Counted from the stretch's first letter, positions 44,256 to 53,837 are shown. The stretch: 64,000 bases of DNA from Halopseudomonas sabulinigri (GCA_011053055.1 DRHT01000047.1:157258-221257); one strand, 5' to 3'. The notes: a model not told the origin generated them from the sequence alone. Program-made: numbers and translations.

Positions 44256-45251
44256 TTACTCCGCAGCAGGCATAAAGTCGCGGTTGACGATGGTTTCCGG
44301 GTCGAGCGAATCCACACTCAACTCGTTGGCCTCAGCGACCCACTTCCAGGTGGTGGCGATACGTTCTGGCGTCATGGTGCCCAGGCCGTCCGCCTCGCTG
44401 ATCTCGTTGAACGTTAACGGCATGGAGTCGCCGATTTGCGCCGTAGCTACCGCAGCGTCAACCTCGGGGACCATGGTGTGCAGATCGGCAGCGGCTTTTT
44501 CTGGATTCTCATGGGTGAAGCGTACTGATTTGTCGTAGGCGCGCATGAAGCGCTTGGCCACATCCGGACGCTCGCTGAGGAATTTATCGCTGGCGACCAC
44601 GGCCGAGCTGTAGAGCGAGAGGCCGGCGTCGGACCAGCGAATCACGTTAATGTCCTTGCCAGCACTTGCGGCCTGTTGCTTGAATAGAGCGATATTGGTG
44701 ACCCAGGCGATGATGGCGTCAGTGTTGCCGGTAACCAGCATCGGACCCAACGCACCCGGATCGGATTTGGTCAGGGTCACGGCGTCAGCCGGCATGTCGT
44801 TGGCTTGCAGTACCAACGGCAGGAAGGCGTTGGACGACGTGAACGGTGAGGTAGCAACCTTCTTGCCGGCAATATCGGCGAAGTTGTTTATGCCGCTATC
44901 AGACAGCGAGAAGAATGCGTGCGGGCCTTGGTTGAAGATCATGTAGACGGCGCTGACCGGCACAGTATCTTGCGCGCGGGCGGCCATCAGGGCGCCAATG
45001 TCAGCACTGCCGATGTCGGCCTGGCCGGTAGCGATCTTGGTGATCGCGTCGGTTGAACCACGGCCGCTGGCAATACTGACTTCGAGATCTTCAGCAGCGA
45101 AAAAACCCTGCTGGATGCCGGTATAGACGGGCGCCTTGTCGCCGCCGGGCAACCAGTCCAACTGATAGGTTACTTCATCGGCGGCGGCAGCCATTCCGCT
45201 GGCTGACATGGCAATGACCATCGCCAGAACGCTGGATGCTTTCTTCAACAT
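44256..45251 (-). CDS. Periplasmic substrate-binding protein (NMT1/SsuA-like), system B
   Basis: This 331-residue protein has a Sec signal (to about residue 23, ending AAA). It is a type 2 periplasmic-binding fold: YQLDWLPGGDKAPVYTGIQQ at the mature N terminus, IASGRGSTDAITKIATGQAD and SPFTSSNAFLPLVLQ. It is less similar to the three other binding proteins in this region, so it likely has a different ligand. TGTGGAGAAAGACT precedes the ATG. Its promoter is the sigma54-like site at 45320, with a RutR-like box at 45289. Confidence 0.9.
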   Translation of the reverse strand: MLKKASSVLAMVIAMSASGMAAAADEVTYQLDWLPGGDKAPVYTGIQQGFFAAEDLEVSIASGRGSTDAITKIATGQADIGSADIGALMAARAQDTVPVSAVYMIFNQGPHAFFSLSDSGINNFADIAGKKVATSPFTSSNAFLPLVLQANDMPADAVTLTKSDPGALGPMLVTGNTDAIIAWVTNIALFKQQAASAGKDINVIRWSDAGLSLYSSAVVASDKFLSERPDVAKRFMRAYDKSVRFTHENPEKAAADLHTMVPEVDAAVATAQIGDSMPLTFNEISEADGLGTMTPERIATTWKWVAEANELSVDSLDPETIVNRDFMPAAE

Positions 45252-45288
45252 AGTCTTTCTCCACAGGGTTTAGTGTTTGGCTTATATC

Positions 45289-45304
45289 CTGACCACTTGG
45301 GCAG
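45289..45304. promoter_or_regulatory. RutR-like operator CTGACCACTTGGGCAG
   Basis: This is a near-perfect 16-bp palindrome of the consensus CTGACCANNTGGTCAG, 37 bp before the system B binding-protein ATG. It starts about 5 bp after the sigma54-predicted transcription start, a repressor position. Confidence 0.7.
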
Positions 45305-45319
45305 GTTTTAGTGATCAGG

Positions 45320-45335
45320 AGCAATATGCGGGCCA
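45320..45335 (-). promoter_or_regulatory. sigma54 promoter TGGCCCGCATATTGCT
   Basis: The minus-strand sequence has GG and GC separated by exactly 10 bp and the TTGCT -12 element. It drives the 45251-42140 operon (binding protein, ATPase, permease, deaminase). The remaining bases up to 45510 have no recognisable feature. Confidence 0.7.
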
Positions 45336-45510
45336 GCTTGGTGCTTTAGTTTCAAATCCGTTAGAGGCTGTGCAATTCCGGGGCCTCTTGCTGGCAATGC
45401 GGGGTAGAAAGGCGAGCAGGGTATTTTCTAGGTGAGTTAGGTGCGCGATATTGGTGCGCTGCCCCATTGTGTGGCGCAATGGGAGTGCATCCCGTTGCGC
45501 CAGGTGACGG

Positions 45511-46461
45511 TTAGGTCCGAGGTGACGCCATCTCACGCCGGGTGCGCAAGGCTTGGCGGCGGTCGGCCAGACCTACGACCAAAATACCGGTGGCGATCAA
45601 GGCAAAACCGCTGAGGTCCGAGCTGGTCGGTTGCTCATGCAAAAACAGACTGGCGGTGATCAAACCCACTGCGGGTACCGCCGCAGAGCTGAGCGACAGG
45701 CTAACGGCAGGTAGCGAGCGGATCGCCGTAACCTGCGCGGCGACGCACAAGCCAGAGGCAACTGCGCCGCTGAACAGCAACTGCCAAGCAAAAGTTGGCT
45801 CCCAGATGATGGCGGCGGGGTCTTCAAAGCACAGCGCTATGGGTGTTAGAACTAATACTGAGATCAAGATCTGCCAAGGAATCAGTGAGAGTACATCGCC
45901 ATGCCAATGGTGCTTTCTTACGTGCACTAGTCCGATGGTCCAGACCAACGTGGCGAGCATGATCAAGCCGCCGCCAATAAATACCTCGGCGTTGTCCCAA
46001 CTGATAGAAAGCGGGTTGAACACCGTTATCAAACCACACAAGCCCAGTCCGACACCGATCGCCCGTGGCAAGGTAAAGCGCTCTCCTAGAAACAATGCGG
46101 CCGCAGGAACAACCCAAATGGGAGTGGTATAAGCCAGAATTGCTGCGCGTCCAGCAGGTAGAAATTGCAGGCCCAGTGTGACCAAAGAGATGAAGGCCAT
46201 GTTCTGTAGTATGCCGACCGAGAAAAGCACCGGCCAATCCGCCCGAGGAGGCAGGCGCAGGATTCCCATACTGGCAGCGACCACGAACATAGTTAAGGCA
46301 CCGAGGGCCATTCGCATGCTGGTGAACAGCAATGGTGGGCTGTTCTCCAGCCCCAGCTTGAGGATTGGAAAGTTCAATCCCCAAGCTAGCGCAGTGAAAC
46401 CCAGCAGCAGGTAACCCAAGCCCCATGAGTAACGCTGCGCAGTCGCAGTGTTGCGGCTCAA
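45511..46461 (-). CDS. EamA/DMT family transporter
   Basis: This 316-residue membrane protein has ten TM helices in two EamA repeats (GLNFPILKLGLENSPPLLFT; VASGLCVAAQVTAIRSLPAV). DMT proteins export amino acids, nucleobase-like or other small metabolites. The start is TTG 46461 (TTGA overlap with the permease stop; GGAAGTAGAACA gives the ribosome site), so it is the last gene of the ABC operon beginning at 49216. It may export a by-product of the imported compound. Confidence 0.85.
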   Translation of the reverse strand: MSRNTATAQRYSWGLGYLLLGFTALAWGLNFPILKLGLENSPPLLFTSMRMALGALTMFVVAASMGILRLPPRADWPVLFSVGILQNMAFISLVTLGLQFLPAGRAAILAYTTPIWVVPAAALFLGERFTLPRAIGVGLGLCGLITVFNPLSISWDNAEVFIGGGLIMLATLVWTIGLVHVRKHHWHGDVLSLIPWQILISVLVLTPIALCFEDPAAIIWEPTFAWQLLFSGAVASGLCVAAQVTAIRSLPAVSLSLSSAAVPAVGLITASLFLHEQPTSSDLSGFALIATGILVVGLADRRQALRTRREMASPRT

Positions 46462-47261
46462 TGTTCTACTTCCAGTGCGCTTTCGTGCCAGTTGCGCAGC
46501 GCGCGGTCAGACAGCCAAACCATGAGTGCAAACAGCGCGATACCGGTCAGGGTAATCAGTACCAGCGCGGCGAACATGCGTGGAATCTGCAGGTTATAGC
46601 CGGACTGCAGAATCAGATAAGCGAGACCCGCCTTGGAGCCACCGGTGCCGGCGACGAATTCCGCCACGACCGCGCCGATCAGCGCCAGACCGCAACTGAT
46701 GCGTAGGCCACCAAAGAAGTACGGCAGTGCGCCCGGGATACGCAGGCGAACCAGCTCCTGCCAACGACTGGTGCGGTACATGCGGAACATGCTGAGCAGG
46801 TTCGGATCAACGCTGCGCAGGCCCAGTGTGGTGTTGGAGATGATCGGGAAGATGGCAATGATCACCGCACAAACTGTCAGCGCCCAGGTCGTGTCGTCTA
46901 CCCAGATGATGATCAGCGGTGCGATGGCGACCACCGGCGTGACCTGCAGTAATACTGCGTAGGGAAACAAACTCAGCTCAATCCATTTGCTCTGGATAAA
47001 GAGCAGCGAGGCGGCGACACCGAGCACTACGGCGATGACGAAGGCCAACAAAGTGATTTTTAGCGTCATCATCAACGCGTTGAGGAGCGTACTCCAGTCA
47101 GTGACCAGCGATTTCATGATCTCAATTGGGCCCGGTAAAATGTACTTGGGCATCTCAAAGGCGACCACTGCGATCTGCCAAAACAGCAGGAAGAATACGC
47201 CGACCACCATGGGAGCAGCGATTTTGACGAAGGTTTCGTTCTGAATCAGCGGCTCTTTCAT
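46458..47261 (-). CDS. ABC transporter permease, system A
   Basis: This 267-residue permease has about six TM helices, with a TM1 of FVKIAAPMVVGVFFLLFWQ and the cytoplasmic loop MYRTSRWQELVRLRIPGALP that docks on the ATPase. It overlaps both neighbours (ATGA). It is a THI5/NMT1-class importer component. Three paralogous binding proteins in this region (48194, 53838, 57806) have no permease of their own next to them except this set. Confidence 0.92.
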   Translation of the reverse strand: MKEPLIQNETFVKIAAPMVVGVFFLLFWQIAVVAFEMPKYILPGPIEIMKSLVTDWSTLLNALMMTLKITLLAFVIAVVLGVAASLLFIQSKWIELSLFPYAVLLQVTPVVAIAPLIIIWVDDTTWALTVCAVIIAIFPIISNTTLGLRSVDPNLLSMFRMYRTSRWQELVRLRIPGALPYFFGGLRISCGLALIGAVVAEFVAGTGGSKAGLAYLILQSGYNLQIPRMFAALVLITLTGIALFALMVWLSDRALRNWHESALEVEH

Positions 47262-48133
47262 GCCTTTTTCTCCTGTGGGGCGCCCATGGCGCTGGCGCGT
47301 TCCAATGCTTGCGAGACCTGCCGACAGTAGCCAGCAAACTCAGTAGAGACCCTGAAGTCGGCATTGCGCGGAAAGGGTTGATCAATTTTGATGTCATCGA
47401 CGATGCGGCCGGGCCGGGCGGCCATCACTACTACGCGGCTGGATAGATAAACTGCTTCGTAGACGCTGTGGGTAACGAACACAATGGTCCAACCGTTCTT
47501 CTGCCACAGCTTGAGCACATCGTCGTTGAGCTTGTTGCGGGTCATCTCATCCAGTGCGCCGAAGGGTTCATCCATCAGCAACAGGTTTGGCTCGGTGACC
47601 ATGGCACGAGCAATCGAGGCGCGCATCTGCATACCGCCGGACAGCTCACGCGGAAATGAATTGTCGAAGCCGCTTAGCCCAACCATCTCCAACGCCTTAT
47701 CGATCTTTTGCTCAGTCTCGGGGCCGCTCTGGTGTTCAAGGTCGAGCGGCAAACGCACGTTCTTGCGCACGCGTGCCCAGGGCATCAGAGTGGCGTTTTG
47801 GAATACGAATGCCATTTTGCGACCTTTGTCGCCAACGACGTTGTATTCCTGCTCCCAAAACTTAATGCTGCCGCTGGTAACGTCGCCAAGCCCCGCCATA
47901 ATGCGCAACAGCGTGCTTTTGCCGCAGCCCGAAGGGCCGAGCAAGCTAACAAATTCGCCCTGACGTACAGTCAGGTCTGCACCTTTGAGCGCTACGGTGC
48001 CATTGGCATAAATTTTATTTACGCCTTCTACCTGCAATACCGGACGACCGTTGGTGCTACCTGCCTGCACTGTGGGTTCCGCAGTGGGGTCAGGGGTGCT
48101 GGGTTTCAGTGGGGTGACGCTGGAAGAGGTCAT
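47258..48133 (-). CDS. ABC transporter ATP-binding protein, system A
   Basis: This 291-residue ATPase has Walker A GPSGCGKST, signature LSGGMQMRASIARAMV, Walker B LLLMDEPFGALDE and VFVTHSVYEAV. It has an N-terminal Ser/Thr/Pro-rich extension of about 35 residues. ATG 48133 (GGGAGCATAAG) is chosen over the in-frame ATG at 48157, which has no ribosome site. Confidence 0.93.
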   Translation of the reverse strand: MTSSSVTPLKPSTPDPTAEPTVQAGSTNGRPVLQVEGVNKIYANGTVALKGADLTVRQGEFVSLLGPSGCGKSTLLRIMAGLGDVTSGSIKFWEQEYNVVGDKGRKMAFVFQNATLMPWARVRKNVRLPLDLEHQSGPETEQKIDKALEMVGLSGFDNSFPRELSGGMQMRASIARAMVTEPNLLLMDEPFGALDEMTRNKLNDDVLKLWQKNGWTIVFVTHSVYEAVYLSSRVVVMAARPGRIVDDIKIDQPFPRNADFRVSTEFAGYCRQVSQALERASAMGAPQEKKA

Positions 48134-48193
48134 CTTATGCTCCCGTGGGCGGCCCATTTATCAGGGCCGCCGGTTTGCTAGAGTGGTTTGCGG

Positions 48194-49216
48194 TTAGGGC
48201 AGAACAGGTTCTTGGGGCAGGAAGTCCAGGCTGTAAACATCGTGGATATCCAGGTCCTCGCTAACCAAGCCAGCTGCCAGCATGAACTCATGGATCTTCG
48301 TCCAGCGCGCGTCAGTCATAACGCCGATGCCGCCGGTGGCCGCATCCCCACCAGTAACCAGGTTATAGGCACGCATTTTTTCGATGCTGTAGGTAATTTG
48401 CTCATCGGTCATTTCAGGATTGGCTTCCTGAATCAACTTGTTGCCCGGTGCTGGATCCTTGAAATAGCTGTCCCAGCCTTCCATGCTCGCCTGCACGAAA
48501 CGACGGACTAGATCTGGGTCCTCTTCGATCATTTTGTCGGTGGTTTCGATGGTGGTGGCATAAGCCGGGTAGCCGTAGTCAGCCAGCAGAAAAACAGAAG
48601 GTTCTACCCCGGCTTTCTCCATCGCGAAGGGCTCGGAAGACAAATAGCCCTGTTGCACGATGCTCTCGTCAGCCAGGAAAGGTGCGACGCTGAAGGTGTA
48701 AGGACGAATCATGTCATCGGTGTAACCGTACTTGGACTTCAGCCAGGGCCAAAAGGTGGTATTGGCGAAGGCGGCGATGTAGACCGGACGACCCTCTTCC
48801 TTGATCTGCTCTAGCGAAGTTACGTTGGCGTGTGCGATCAGCGCTTGTGGGTCGCGTTGGAATGCGGCAGCGACCGTCTTTACTGGCAGACCTTCTTCTA
48901 CAGCTTTGATGTTGCCAATCGGATAGCCCATGGAGAAGTCGCGCTTACCTGCAACCAGCAATTGCATGCCGTTAACCTGCGGTCCACCCATCTCTATGGA
49001 TACATCCAGGCCGTACTTCTCATAGATGCCGGTTGCCTTGGCTTGATAGAAACCACCGTGCTCCGCCTGGGCGAACCAGTTGGTGCCGAATACCACTTCA
49101 TCCAGATCCGCTGCCATGACAGGAGCAGAAAGGCTGCCGGCAACTGCCAGCGAACCGGCCAGCACAGACAGGCAATGCTTGGCAGAAGAGATCAGGGGCT
49201 TATGTGTGTTGCGCAT
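48194..49216 (-). CDS. NMT1/THI5-like binding protein, system A
   Basis: This 340-residue protein has a signal peptide (to about residue 33, ending MAA). The mature part begins with the motif set seen in its two paralogs here: TNWFAQAEHGGFYQA, GIYEKYGLDV and a GGPQVNGMQLL loop. In THI5/NMT1 relatives this class binds pyrimidine-like ligands. CCTGGAGTATGGAT precedes ATG 49216; the ATG two codons upstream sits too close to the site. It is the first gene of the operon through 45511. Confidence 0.9.
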   Translation of the reverse strand: MRNTHKPLISSAKHCLSVLAGSLAVAGSLSAPVMAADLDEVVFGTNWFAQAEHGGFYQAKATGIYEKYGLDVSIEMGGPQVNGMQLLVAGKRDFSMGYPIGNIKAVEEGLPVKTVAAAFQRDPQALIAHANVTSLEQIKEEGRPVYIAAFANTTFWPWLKSKYGYTDDMIRPYTFSVAPFLADESIVQQGYLSSEPFAMEKAGVEPSVFLLADYGYPAYATTIETTDKMIEEDPDLVRRFVQASMEGWDSYFKDPAPGNKLIQEANPEMTDEQITYSIEKMRAYNLVTGGDAATGGIGVMTDARWTKIHEFMLAAGLVSEDLDIHDVYSLDFLPQEPVLP

Positions 49217-49242
49217 ATCCATACTCCAGGTAATTTTATTTA

Positions 49243-49258
49243 CTGACCATTTATTCAA
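49243..49258. promoter_or_regulatory. RutR-like operator CTGACCATTTATTCAA
   Basis: Left half-site identical to the consensus, right half diverged. It lies immediately downstream of the predicted transcription start of the system A operon, as in the other units. Confidence 0.6.
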
Positions 49259-49270
49259 TATTTACTGGAG

Positions 49271-49286
49271 AGCAAGCAGCGTGCCA
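49271..49286 (-). promoter_or_regulatory. sigma54 promoter TGGCACGCTGCTTGCT
   Basis: This is a full-consensus sigma54 site (TGGCACG-N4-TTGCT, GG-N10-GC) on the minus strand, upstream of the system A binding-protein gene. Neighbouring units carry almost the same 16 bases. Confidence 0.88.
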
Positions 49287-49315
49287 CATGGCTACAACCG
49301 TTGTTTTTCCATTTC

Positions 49316-49331
49316 CTGATCAATTGGTCAG
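49316..49331. promoter_or_regulatory. Upstream RutR-like operator CTGATCAATTGGTCAG
   Basis: This is the best palindrome of the set (one mismatch to symmetry). It begins 31 bp upstream of the -24 GG of the sigma54 promoter and is followed by CAAATT, as is the site at 55095, which has the same 31-bp spacing. Confidence 0.65.
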
Positions 49332-49361
49332 CAAATTTATGCACCGGATTGCGACGATTTC

Positions 49362-49377
49362 GAGTGCGACTGCACTC
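49362..49377. promoter_or_regulatory. Palindrome GAGTGCGACTGCACTC, candidate enhancer site
   Basis: Perfect inverted repeat with a 4-bp spacer between two divergent sigma54-type promoters (49271 minus, 49431 plus). An enhancer-binding protein site would be expected about here. It does not match the usual NtrC consensus, so the activator is unknown. Confidence 0.45.
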
Positions 49378-49430
49378 TGATTGAACACGTCTTGGGTGGA
49401 TTGCCAGACTTATGCCTTGTTTTTACTAGC

Positions 49431-49446
49431 TGGTACAAAATCTGCT
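49431..49446 (+). promoter_or_regulatory. sigma54-like promoter TGGTACAAAATCTGCT
   Basis: GG-N10-GC with TGGTAC and CTGCT elements, facing the amidohydrolase gene 130 bp away. Weaker than the minus-strand site. No RutR-like box follows it. Confidence 0.5.
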
Positions 49447-49576
49447 AGGTAAGTAGGTAGGGAATTTCCGGGCTTAGAGAACCTCCTGGATCAGACTCCT
49501 GAGTCAAGATGACGCTCCTCTGTCATAACGCCGCCCTGGTGTACGGTTCTCGCCTTTCCGTGAAAGAGGAATAACC

Positions 49577-50779
49577 ATGTCTGCGAGAAACGCATATCAG
49601 GTGTTGCAAGGCGGCCGCGTGCTCGACCCGGCTTCAGGGCTGGATGCCATAGCCGATGTTGTGGTGCTGGATGGCGCCATTGTTGAAGTGGGTGCCAACG
49701 CCGGGACCAAATACCCCGGCGCGCAGGTGCGCGACGTTAGCGGCCACCTGGTAACCCCCGGCCTGATCGACATTCACACCCACTGCTATCCCGGCCTTGG
49801 CGACTTCTGTTTGCCAACCGACTTGATGGGCGTGGATTCTGGCGTACCCGTTATTGTCGATGCCGGTACTGCCAGCACCACCATTATTGAGTTGGCGCGC
49901 CGAGCGATCATTGATCACCCGGATACCAAGACCAAGGTGTTGGCGCTGATGGACCCCTCGCAGATCTATCTGGCGAATAAGACCTTTATCTGCCATTACC
50001 TGCGTATCGCAGACGATGAGCGCAATATCGATATTGAGTCGGCCAAGCAGGTGATCGAAGCTAACCGCGATGTGATTGTTGGTTTCAAGGTGCGTCCGAC
50101 CATCACTACCAATCCAGACCGTTCGCCCTTCCTGGATGCCGCGCATGAAATTGCCGGCGACCTGCCGATCATGATTCATCTAGGTTCCTTCCCGCACACA
50201 CCCGTGCTGGAAACCAACAAATTGCTCTACCAACTGCGCGAAGGCGACATCATTACGCACGCCTGTCGTGGCGGCGGTGGGCAGCTGGACGACAAGGGTG
50301 AGCCGACCAAACCGTTCATTGATGCTTACGAGCGCGGCGTGTTGCTGGATATCGGCCACTCCGCCGGGGACTTCCACTTCCGCACGGCTCGCCGCATGAT
50401 CGAACGCGGCTTTATGCCTAATACCATTTCTACCGATCTCAACGTGTTCAACGTAGGCGGCCCGGTATTTTCACTGTCGACCACCATGTCGAAGATCTGG
50501 GCGCTGGGTGTGCCTTTGATTGATGTGATCAAGATGAATACCGTGAACGCCGCCAAGTCGATCCAGCGCAGTGAGTTGTATGGCGAGCTGAGCGTGGGTC
50601 GTTCGGCAGAAGTCAGCGTGCTGCGTATCGAAGAAGGTCCGGTGAAGTTGTCCGACGGGCATGAAACCATCGAAGCTAGTCGCCGGTTGCGCGCAGTAGG
50701 TTGTTTGCGCGGCGGTGTGTGGCACGACGCAGTGCATGACCTGAAAGGCGTGACGGCGGAACTGCAGGAGGCGGTATGA
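49577..50779 (+). CDS. Amidohydrolase/deacetylase family metallohydrolase
   Basis: This 400-residue TIM-barrel hydrolase has metal ligands in DIHTHCYPG (HxH), a probable carboxylated Lys in VGFKVRPT, His residues in MIHLGSFP and ITHACRGGG, and the catalytic Asp in STDLNVFN. It resembles the dihydroorotase-like deacetylase group, whose members open cyclic amides or deacetylate. AGAGGAATAACC precedes the ATG. It is cotranscribed with the next gene (ATGA overlap). A ring-opening step in heterocycle catabolism is the contextual guess. Confidence 0.88.
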   Translation: MSARNAYQVLQGGRVLDPASGLDAIADVVVLDGAIVEVGANAGTKYPGAQVRDVSGHLVTPGLIDIHTHCYPGLGDFCLPTDLMGVDSGVPVIVDAGTASTTIIELARRAIIDHPDTKTKVLALMDPSQIYLANKTFICHYLRIADDERNIDIESAKQVIEANRDVIVGFKVRPTITTNPDRSPFLDAAHEIAGDLPIMIHLGSFPHTPVLETNKLLYQLREGDIITHACRGGGGQLDDKGEPTKPFIDAYERGVLLDIGHSAGDFHFRTARRMIERGFMPNTISTDLNVFNVGGPVFSLSTTMSKIWALGVPLIDVIKMNTVNAAKSIQRSELYGELSVGRSAEVSVLRIEEGPVKLSDGHETIEASRRLRAVGCLRGGVWHDAVHDLKGVTAELQEAV

Positions 50780-51645
50780 GTATGCTCGCAGAAAGCGGCG
50801 CGCCGACGCTGGACTCGACGCAGTTCTATGATCAGTTGGTTGCTGATTTGACCGCACGGCGTGACGAGCTTTCAGAAGCTGAGAAAAGCTTCGGCGGTTA
50901 TGCACCGCTGGGCCGTGAGGAGCTCATCGAGTGGCTGCAGTTCCAGTGCTGGTATGAACGTGAAGCGGCTGGTTTCGTCGGTTCATGGCTGCGTGACACG
51001 CCGGAGTCAGAGGTGTTTATCGGGCTTTGTCGTCAGGTTGCGGATGAGGGCAAACACTACAAGCTGTTGCTTTCGCATCTAAAGTCTCTCGGTGCCTCAA
51101 TGGACGGCTGGCAGCCTGAGCCAGAGTGGATGGCTTGGGTCAGCGAGTTCTACGCCGCAGGCGATGACACGTTGGAACGGGTGGCAGCGCATAACATCAC
51201 CGGCGAGTTGGGCGCGATGAATGCTTTTGAAGGGCTATTGCCTCGGATCCCGGTTGCCACCCAGCAAATGCTCGGCAAGATCATCCCCGACGAGAAGTTT
51301 CATGTATCGCTCGGCCGCATGGCAGTGCAGCGTTTTGCAACTACGGCGGACCGTCAGCAGCGGGTGACCAAGCGCGCCTGGGACGCCTTTGAGCTGGAGC
51401 AGAAAGGCCGCTTGGCGTTCGAGCGACGTTTACGTGAAAAGGGGGTTGTGACTGAGGCCGCGCCGGTCATGTTTGAAGATAAACCGCAGTGGGTCTGTCA
51501 GGTGTGTGGCTGGATCTATGACGAAACCGTCGGTGATCCGGAATCTGGCATAGCGGCGGGTACGCGTTTCGAGGATATCCCGGATGACTGGGTGTGCCCG
51601 GAGTGTCTGGTGACCAAGGATGATTTTGTATTGCTCAGTGTGTGA
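50776..51645 (+). CDS. Ferritin-like diiron protein fused to rubredoxin
   Basis: This 289-residue protein has an N-terminal ferritin-like four-helix domain with likely diiron ligands in [18 protein letters not shown] (ExxH), [12 protein letters not shown] and DEKFHVSLG (ExxH). A complete rubredoxin domain occupies the last 55 residues ([12 protein letters not shown] and [10 protein letters not shown]). Such a fusion should be a self-contained oxidase, peroxidase or oxygenase with an electron-donor module. It overlaps the amidohydrolase gene, so both probably serve one pathway. The substrate is unknown. Confidence 0.85.
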   Translation: MSMLAESGAPTLDSTQFYDQLVADLTARRDELSEAEKSFGGYAPLGREELIEWLQFQCWYEREAAGFVGSWLRDTPESEVFIGLCRQVADEGKHYKLLLSHLKSLGASMDGWQPEPEWMAWVSEFYAAGDDTLERVAAHNITGELGAMNAFEGLLPRIPVATQQMLGKIIPDEKFHVSLGRMAVQRFATTADRQQRVTKRAWDAFELEQKGRLAFERRLREKGVVTEAAPVMFEDKPQWVCQVCGWIYDETVGDPESGIAAGTRFEDIPDDWVCPECLVTKDDFVLLSV

Positions 51646-51656
51646 GTGAGCGGGAA

Positions 51657-51688
51657 TAAAAAAGGCGGCCTTCGGGCCGCCTTTTTTG
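51657..51688 (+). terminator. Rho-independent terminator
   Basis: AAAAAAGGCGGCC-TTCG-GGCCGCCTTTTTT: GC stem with a UUCG-type tetraloop and T run, directly after the rubredoxin-fusion stop. Confidence 0.95.
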
Positions 51689-51738
51689 TCGCCGTGGGCG
51701 CTCGGCCAGAAACGTATTTAGGAGCTGCTGCGTTTTTT

Positions 51739-52345
51739 TGGAAGGTCGAGTTCCCTCTCGACCAGCGCTATCTGCCGCACCACCGCTGACCGGGATGTTC
51801 CATAACCCCGAGAGCCCCGTTCTGATCGTACCCATGCTCTGCGTCTACTCGTTCGTTTCTTTGCTTATTTCTGTGCTGATGGATAATCCGTTTTCGCCTT
51901 TACGGCGAGCCAAGGTGGGCCGCTTGCCCGGCCCCCCTTAGCAATCCCCCGGGGCACCCGACTACACGGCCCTTCGGGTTCGCTGCGTTGCTCGGTCTGG
52001 CGGGGCCCTGCGGAACTCGCTTCGCTCAGACAGTCCTCGGGCTATTTCCCGCCAGCTCTGCGCTACTCGCCCGCGTAAACGGGATCGGGGCTTGTGCCGG
52101 CTGGGAGGGAAAATATTGGTTCATTGATCGTTCCCACGCTCCGGCGTGGGAACGCCGTCTTCGACGCTCCGCACCCTTCTTGGTGACCGGCGCCGCGCGT
52201 GCCGCCTTTAGTCGGCGTGAAACTCGTTATTGCCAAGGGCGGCTGGTTTGGTTGTGCGTTTCCTGGGAAGGTCGAGTTCCATCTCGACCAGCGCTATCTG
52301 CTGCACCACCGCTGGCTGGGATAGAACCCGGCCTTCCATAACCCC
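51739..52345. repeat. REP elements and dispersed repeat
   Basis: REP pairs at 51739-51803 (second arm degraded) and 52266-52338, the 200-bp dispersed repeat at about 51893-52082, and a short palindrome at 52129-52154 built on TTCCCACGCT/GCGTGGGAA, a type also seen at 63202. No gene was seen between 51646 and 52364. Confidence 0.85.
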
Positions 52346-52364
52346 GCCCGTCACGTCCGTCCTT

Positions 52365-53756
52365 TCACAACGGCGACAACGCTCCATCTTCATGCTCTGC
52401 TAACCAGGCAGCACGGCGTTCCAGCAGCGCACGGCAGGCGTGTTCGGCTTCGCTCATGTAGCGCGGCAGGTCGCCGTTGAGCAGTTGCTGGTCCTGCATC
52501 ACAATTCGGCCGGCTACCATGGTCATGCTGACGTCGCCGCCCAGCGCGCCGTGCACTAGGTTGTGGTGCACGTTCATGAAGGGACCGTCGGTGAGGAAGG
52601 GCGTCATTCGAGGGGTATCGGCACGAACGACGATGATGTCGGCCTGTTTGCCGGGTTCTAGCGAGCCGATCTGATCTTGCATGCCGATGGCGCGGGCACC
52701 TTCGATGGTAGCGCTGCGCAGCACGTTCCAGGCGCCATAGGCGGCGGCGTCCATGCAGCGCAGTTTGGCCAGCAGCGAGGCGATTTTGATCTCCTCGAGC
52801 ATGTCCAGATTGTTGTTCTCTTTCTCGCCGTCGGTACCGATACCTACCGCGACACCGGCGGCTATCAGCTGCTCAATTGGCGCTGAACCGCTGGCCAGTT
52901 TCATGTTGCTCGACGGATTGTGCGCGACGCCGATGTTCTTCTCCGCGAGCAGGGCAATTTCGTCTTCATCCAGCCACACGCAATGTGCCAGCAGCACTCG
53001 CTCCGGCTCCAGCAGCCCCAGGCTTTCCAGTGCACGGATGGGGCTACAACCGAAGCGTTTCATGGCTTCGGCAATTTCCGCCTCGGCTTCGTTAGAGTGG
53101 GTGTGCAGGCCGGTGTTGTAGCGCTCGCACATAGCGACCGCGCGGCGGCAGGCTTCTGGCGTGGCGTAGTACATGTGCTCCAGCCCGACCCAGACGTTGA
53201 TGCGGCCATCGGCTTTACCGTGCCATTGCTGAATCAGTGCTTCGTTGTCATCCAGGGTATCGAAATAATCATAGCCCTCGGCTTCGCCGACGTAAGGCAC
53301 CATAACGACGCGATTGCCTAGCGCTTCGGCGGCACGCGCAGAACCGGCCATGTGGCGCCACATATCCACTGAGGTGGTGGTGCCTGACAGCAGGCTTTCG
53401 GAGTAACACAGCCAGGAGGCGATCTCTGCATCCTCGGCAGTGAGTACGCGGTGCATGGGGTCGATAAACAGGCGTAGCCAGTCCCACACCGGCAGGTCTT
53501 CGGCGGTACCGCGCAGGAAGCCGGAATGGCTATGGGTATTGATCAGGCCGGGCATCAGCACGGCGCGACCATAGTCGTGGCGTTCAGCATCCGGTGCCAG
53601 TGCAATGATCTCGGCCTGTGTGCCGACCGCGATGATAGCCTGACCTTCGACCAGTACGGCACCGTTGTTGATCACGACATTGTCGGGCGTCATGGGGAGC
53701 AAGGTTTCGGCGATCAGCACCTGTTGCTTGCTGCTCGCTGTGACCGGGTTGTGCAT
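52365..53756 (-). CDS. Amidohydrolase (SAH/MTA deaminase or TrzA-like)
   Basis: This 463-residue deaminase-type amidohydrolase has metal ligands in GLINTHSHSGF (HxH), LHTHSNEAEAE, LLAHCVWLD and the catalytic Asp in GIGTDGEKENNN. These match aminohydrolases acting on adenine-type or s-triazine rings. CAGAGGCAATACCCC precedes the ATG. It lies 81 bp downstream of a binding-protein gene (54899-53838) and is probably cotranscribed through a hairpin at 53796. The natural substrate is not known, but a purine- or triazine-like amine is likely. Confidence 0.87.
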   Translation of the reverse strand: MHNPVTASSKQQVLIAETLLPMTPDNVVINNGAVLVEGQAIIAVGTQAEIIALAPDAERHDYGRAVLMPGLINTHSHSGFLRGTAEDLPVWDWLRLFIDPMHRVLTAEDAEIASWLCYSESLLSGTTTSVDMWRHMAGSARAAEALGNRVVMVPYVGEAEGYDYFDTLDDNEALIQQWHGKADGRINVWVGLEHMYYATPEACRRAVAMCERYNTGLHTHSNEAEAEIAEAMKRFGCSPIRALESLGLLEPERVLLAHCVWLDEDEIALLAEKNIGVAHNPSSNMKLASGSAPIEQLIAAGVAVGIGTDGEKENNNLDMLEEIKIASLLAKLRCMDAAAYGAWNVLRSATIEGARAIGMQDQIGSLEPGKQADIIVVRADTPRMTPFLTDGPFMNVHHNLVHGALGGDVSMTMVAGRIVMQDQQLLNGDLPRYMSEAEHACRALLERRAAWLAEHEDGALSPL

Positions 53757-53795
53757 GGGGTATTGCCTCTGAATGGAGTGCTTTTTAAATGAACT

Positions 53796-53827
53796 CAGGC
53801 CCGACGCACAGGAGTGCGCCGGGCCTG
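53796..53827 (-). other. Intercistronic hairpin
   Basis: CAGGCCCGACGCAC / GTGCGCCGGGCCTG form a strong stem with an AGGA loop in the gap between the binding-protein gene and the downstream amidohydrolase. There is no real T run, so it may act as an mRNA 3-prime stabiliser that raises binding-protein yield rather than as a terminator. Confidence 0.5.
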
Positions 53828-53837
53828 TTGAGGGGCT

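Noticed and set aside
45542..46132. 196-residue plus-strand frame over the EamA transporter
   Set aside because: Antisense to ten clear TM segments; Thr- and Ser-rich shadow composition.
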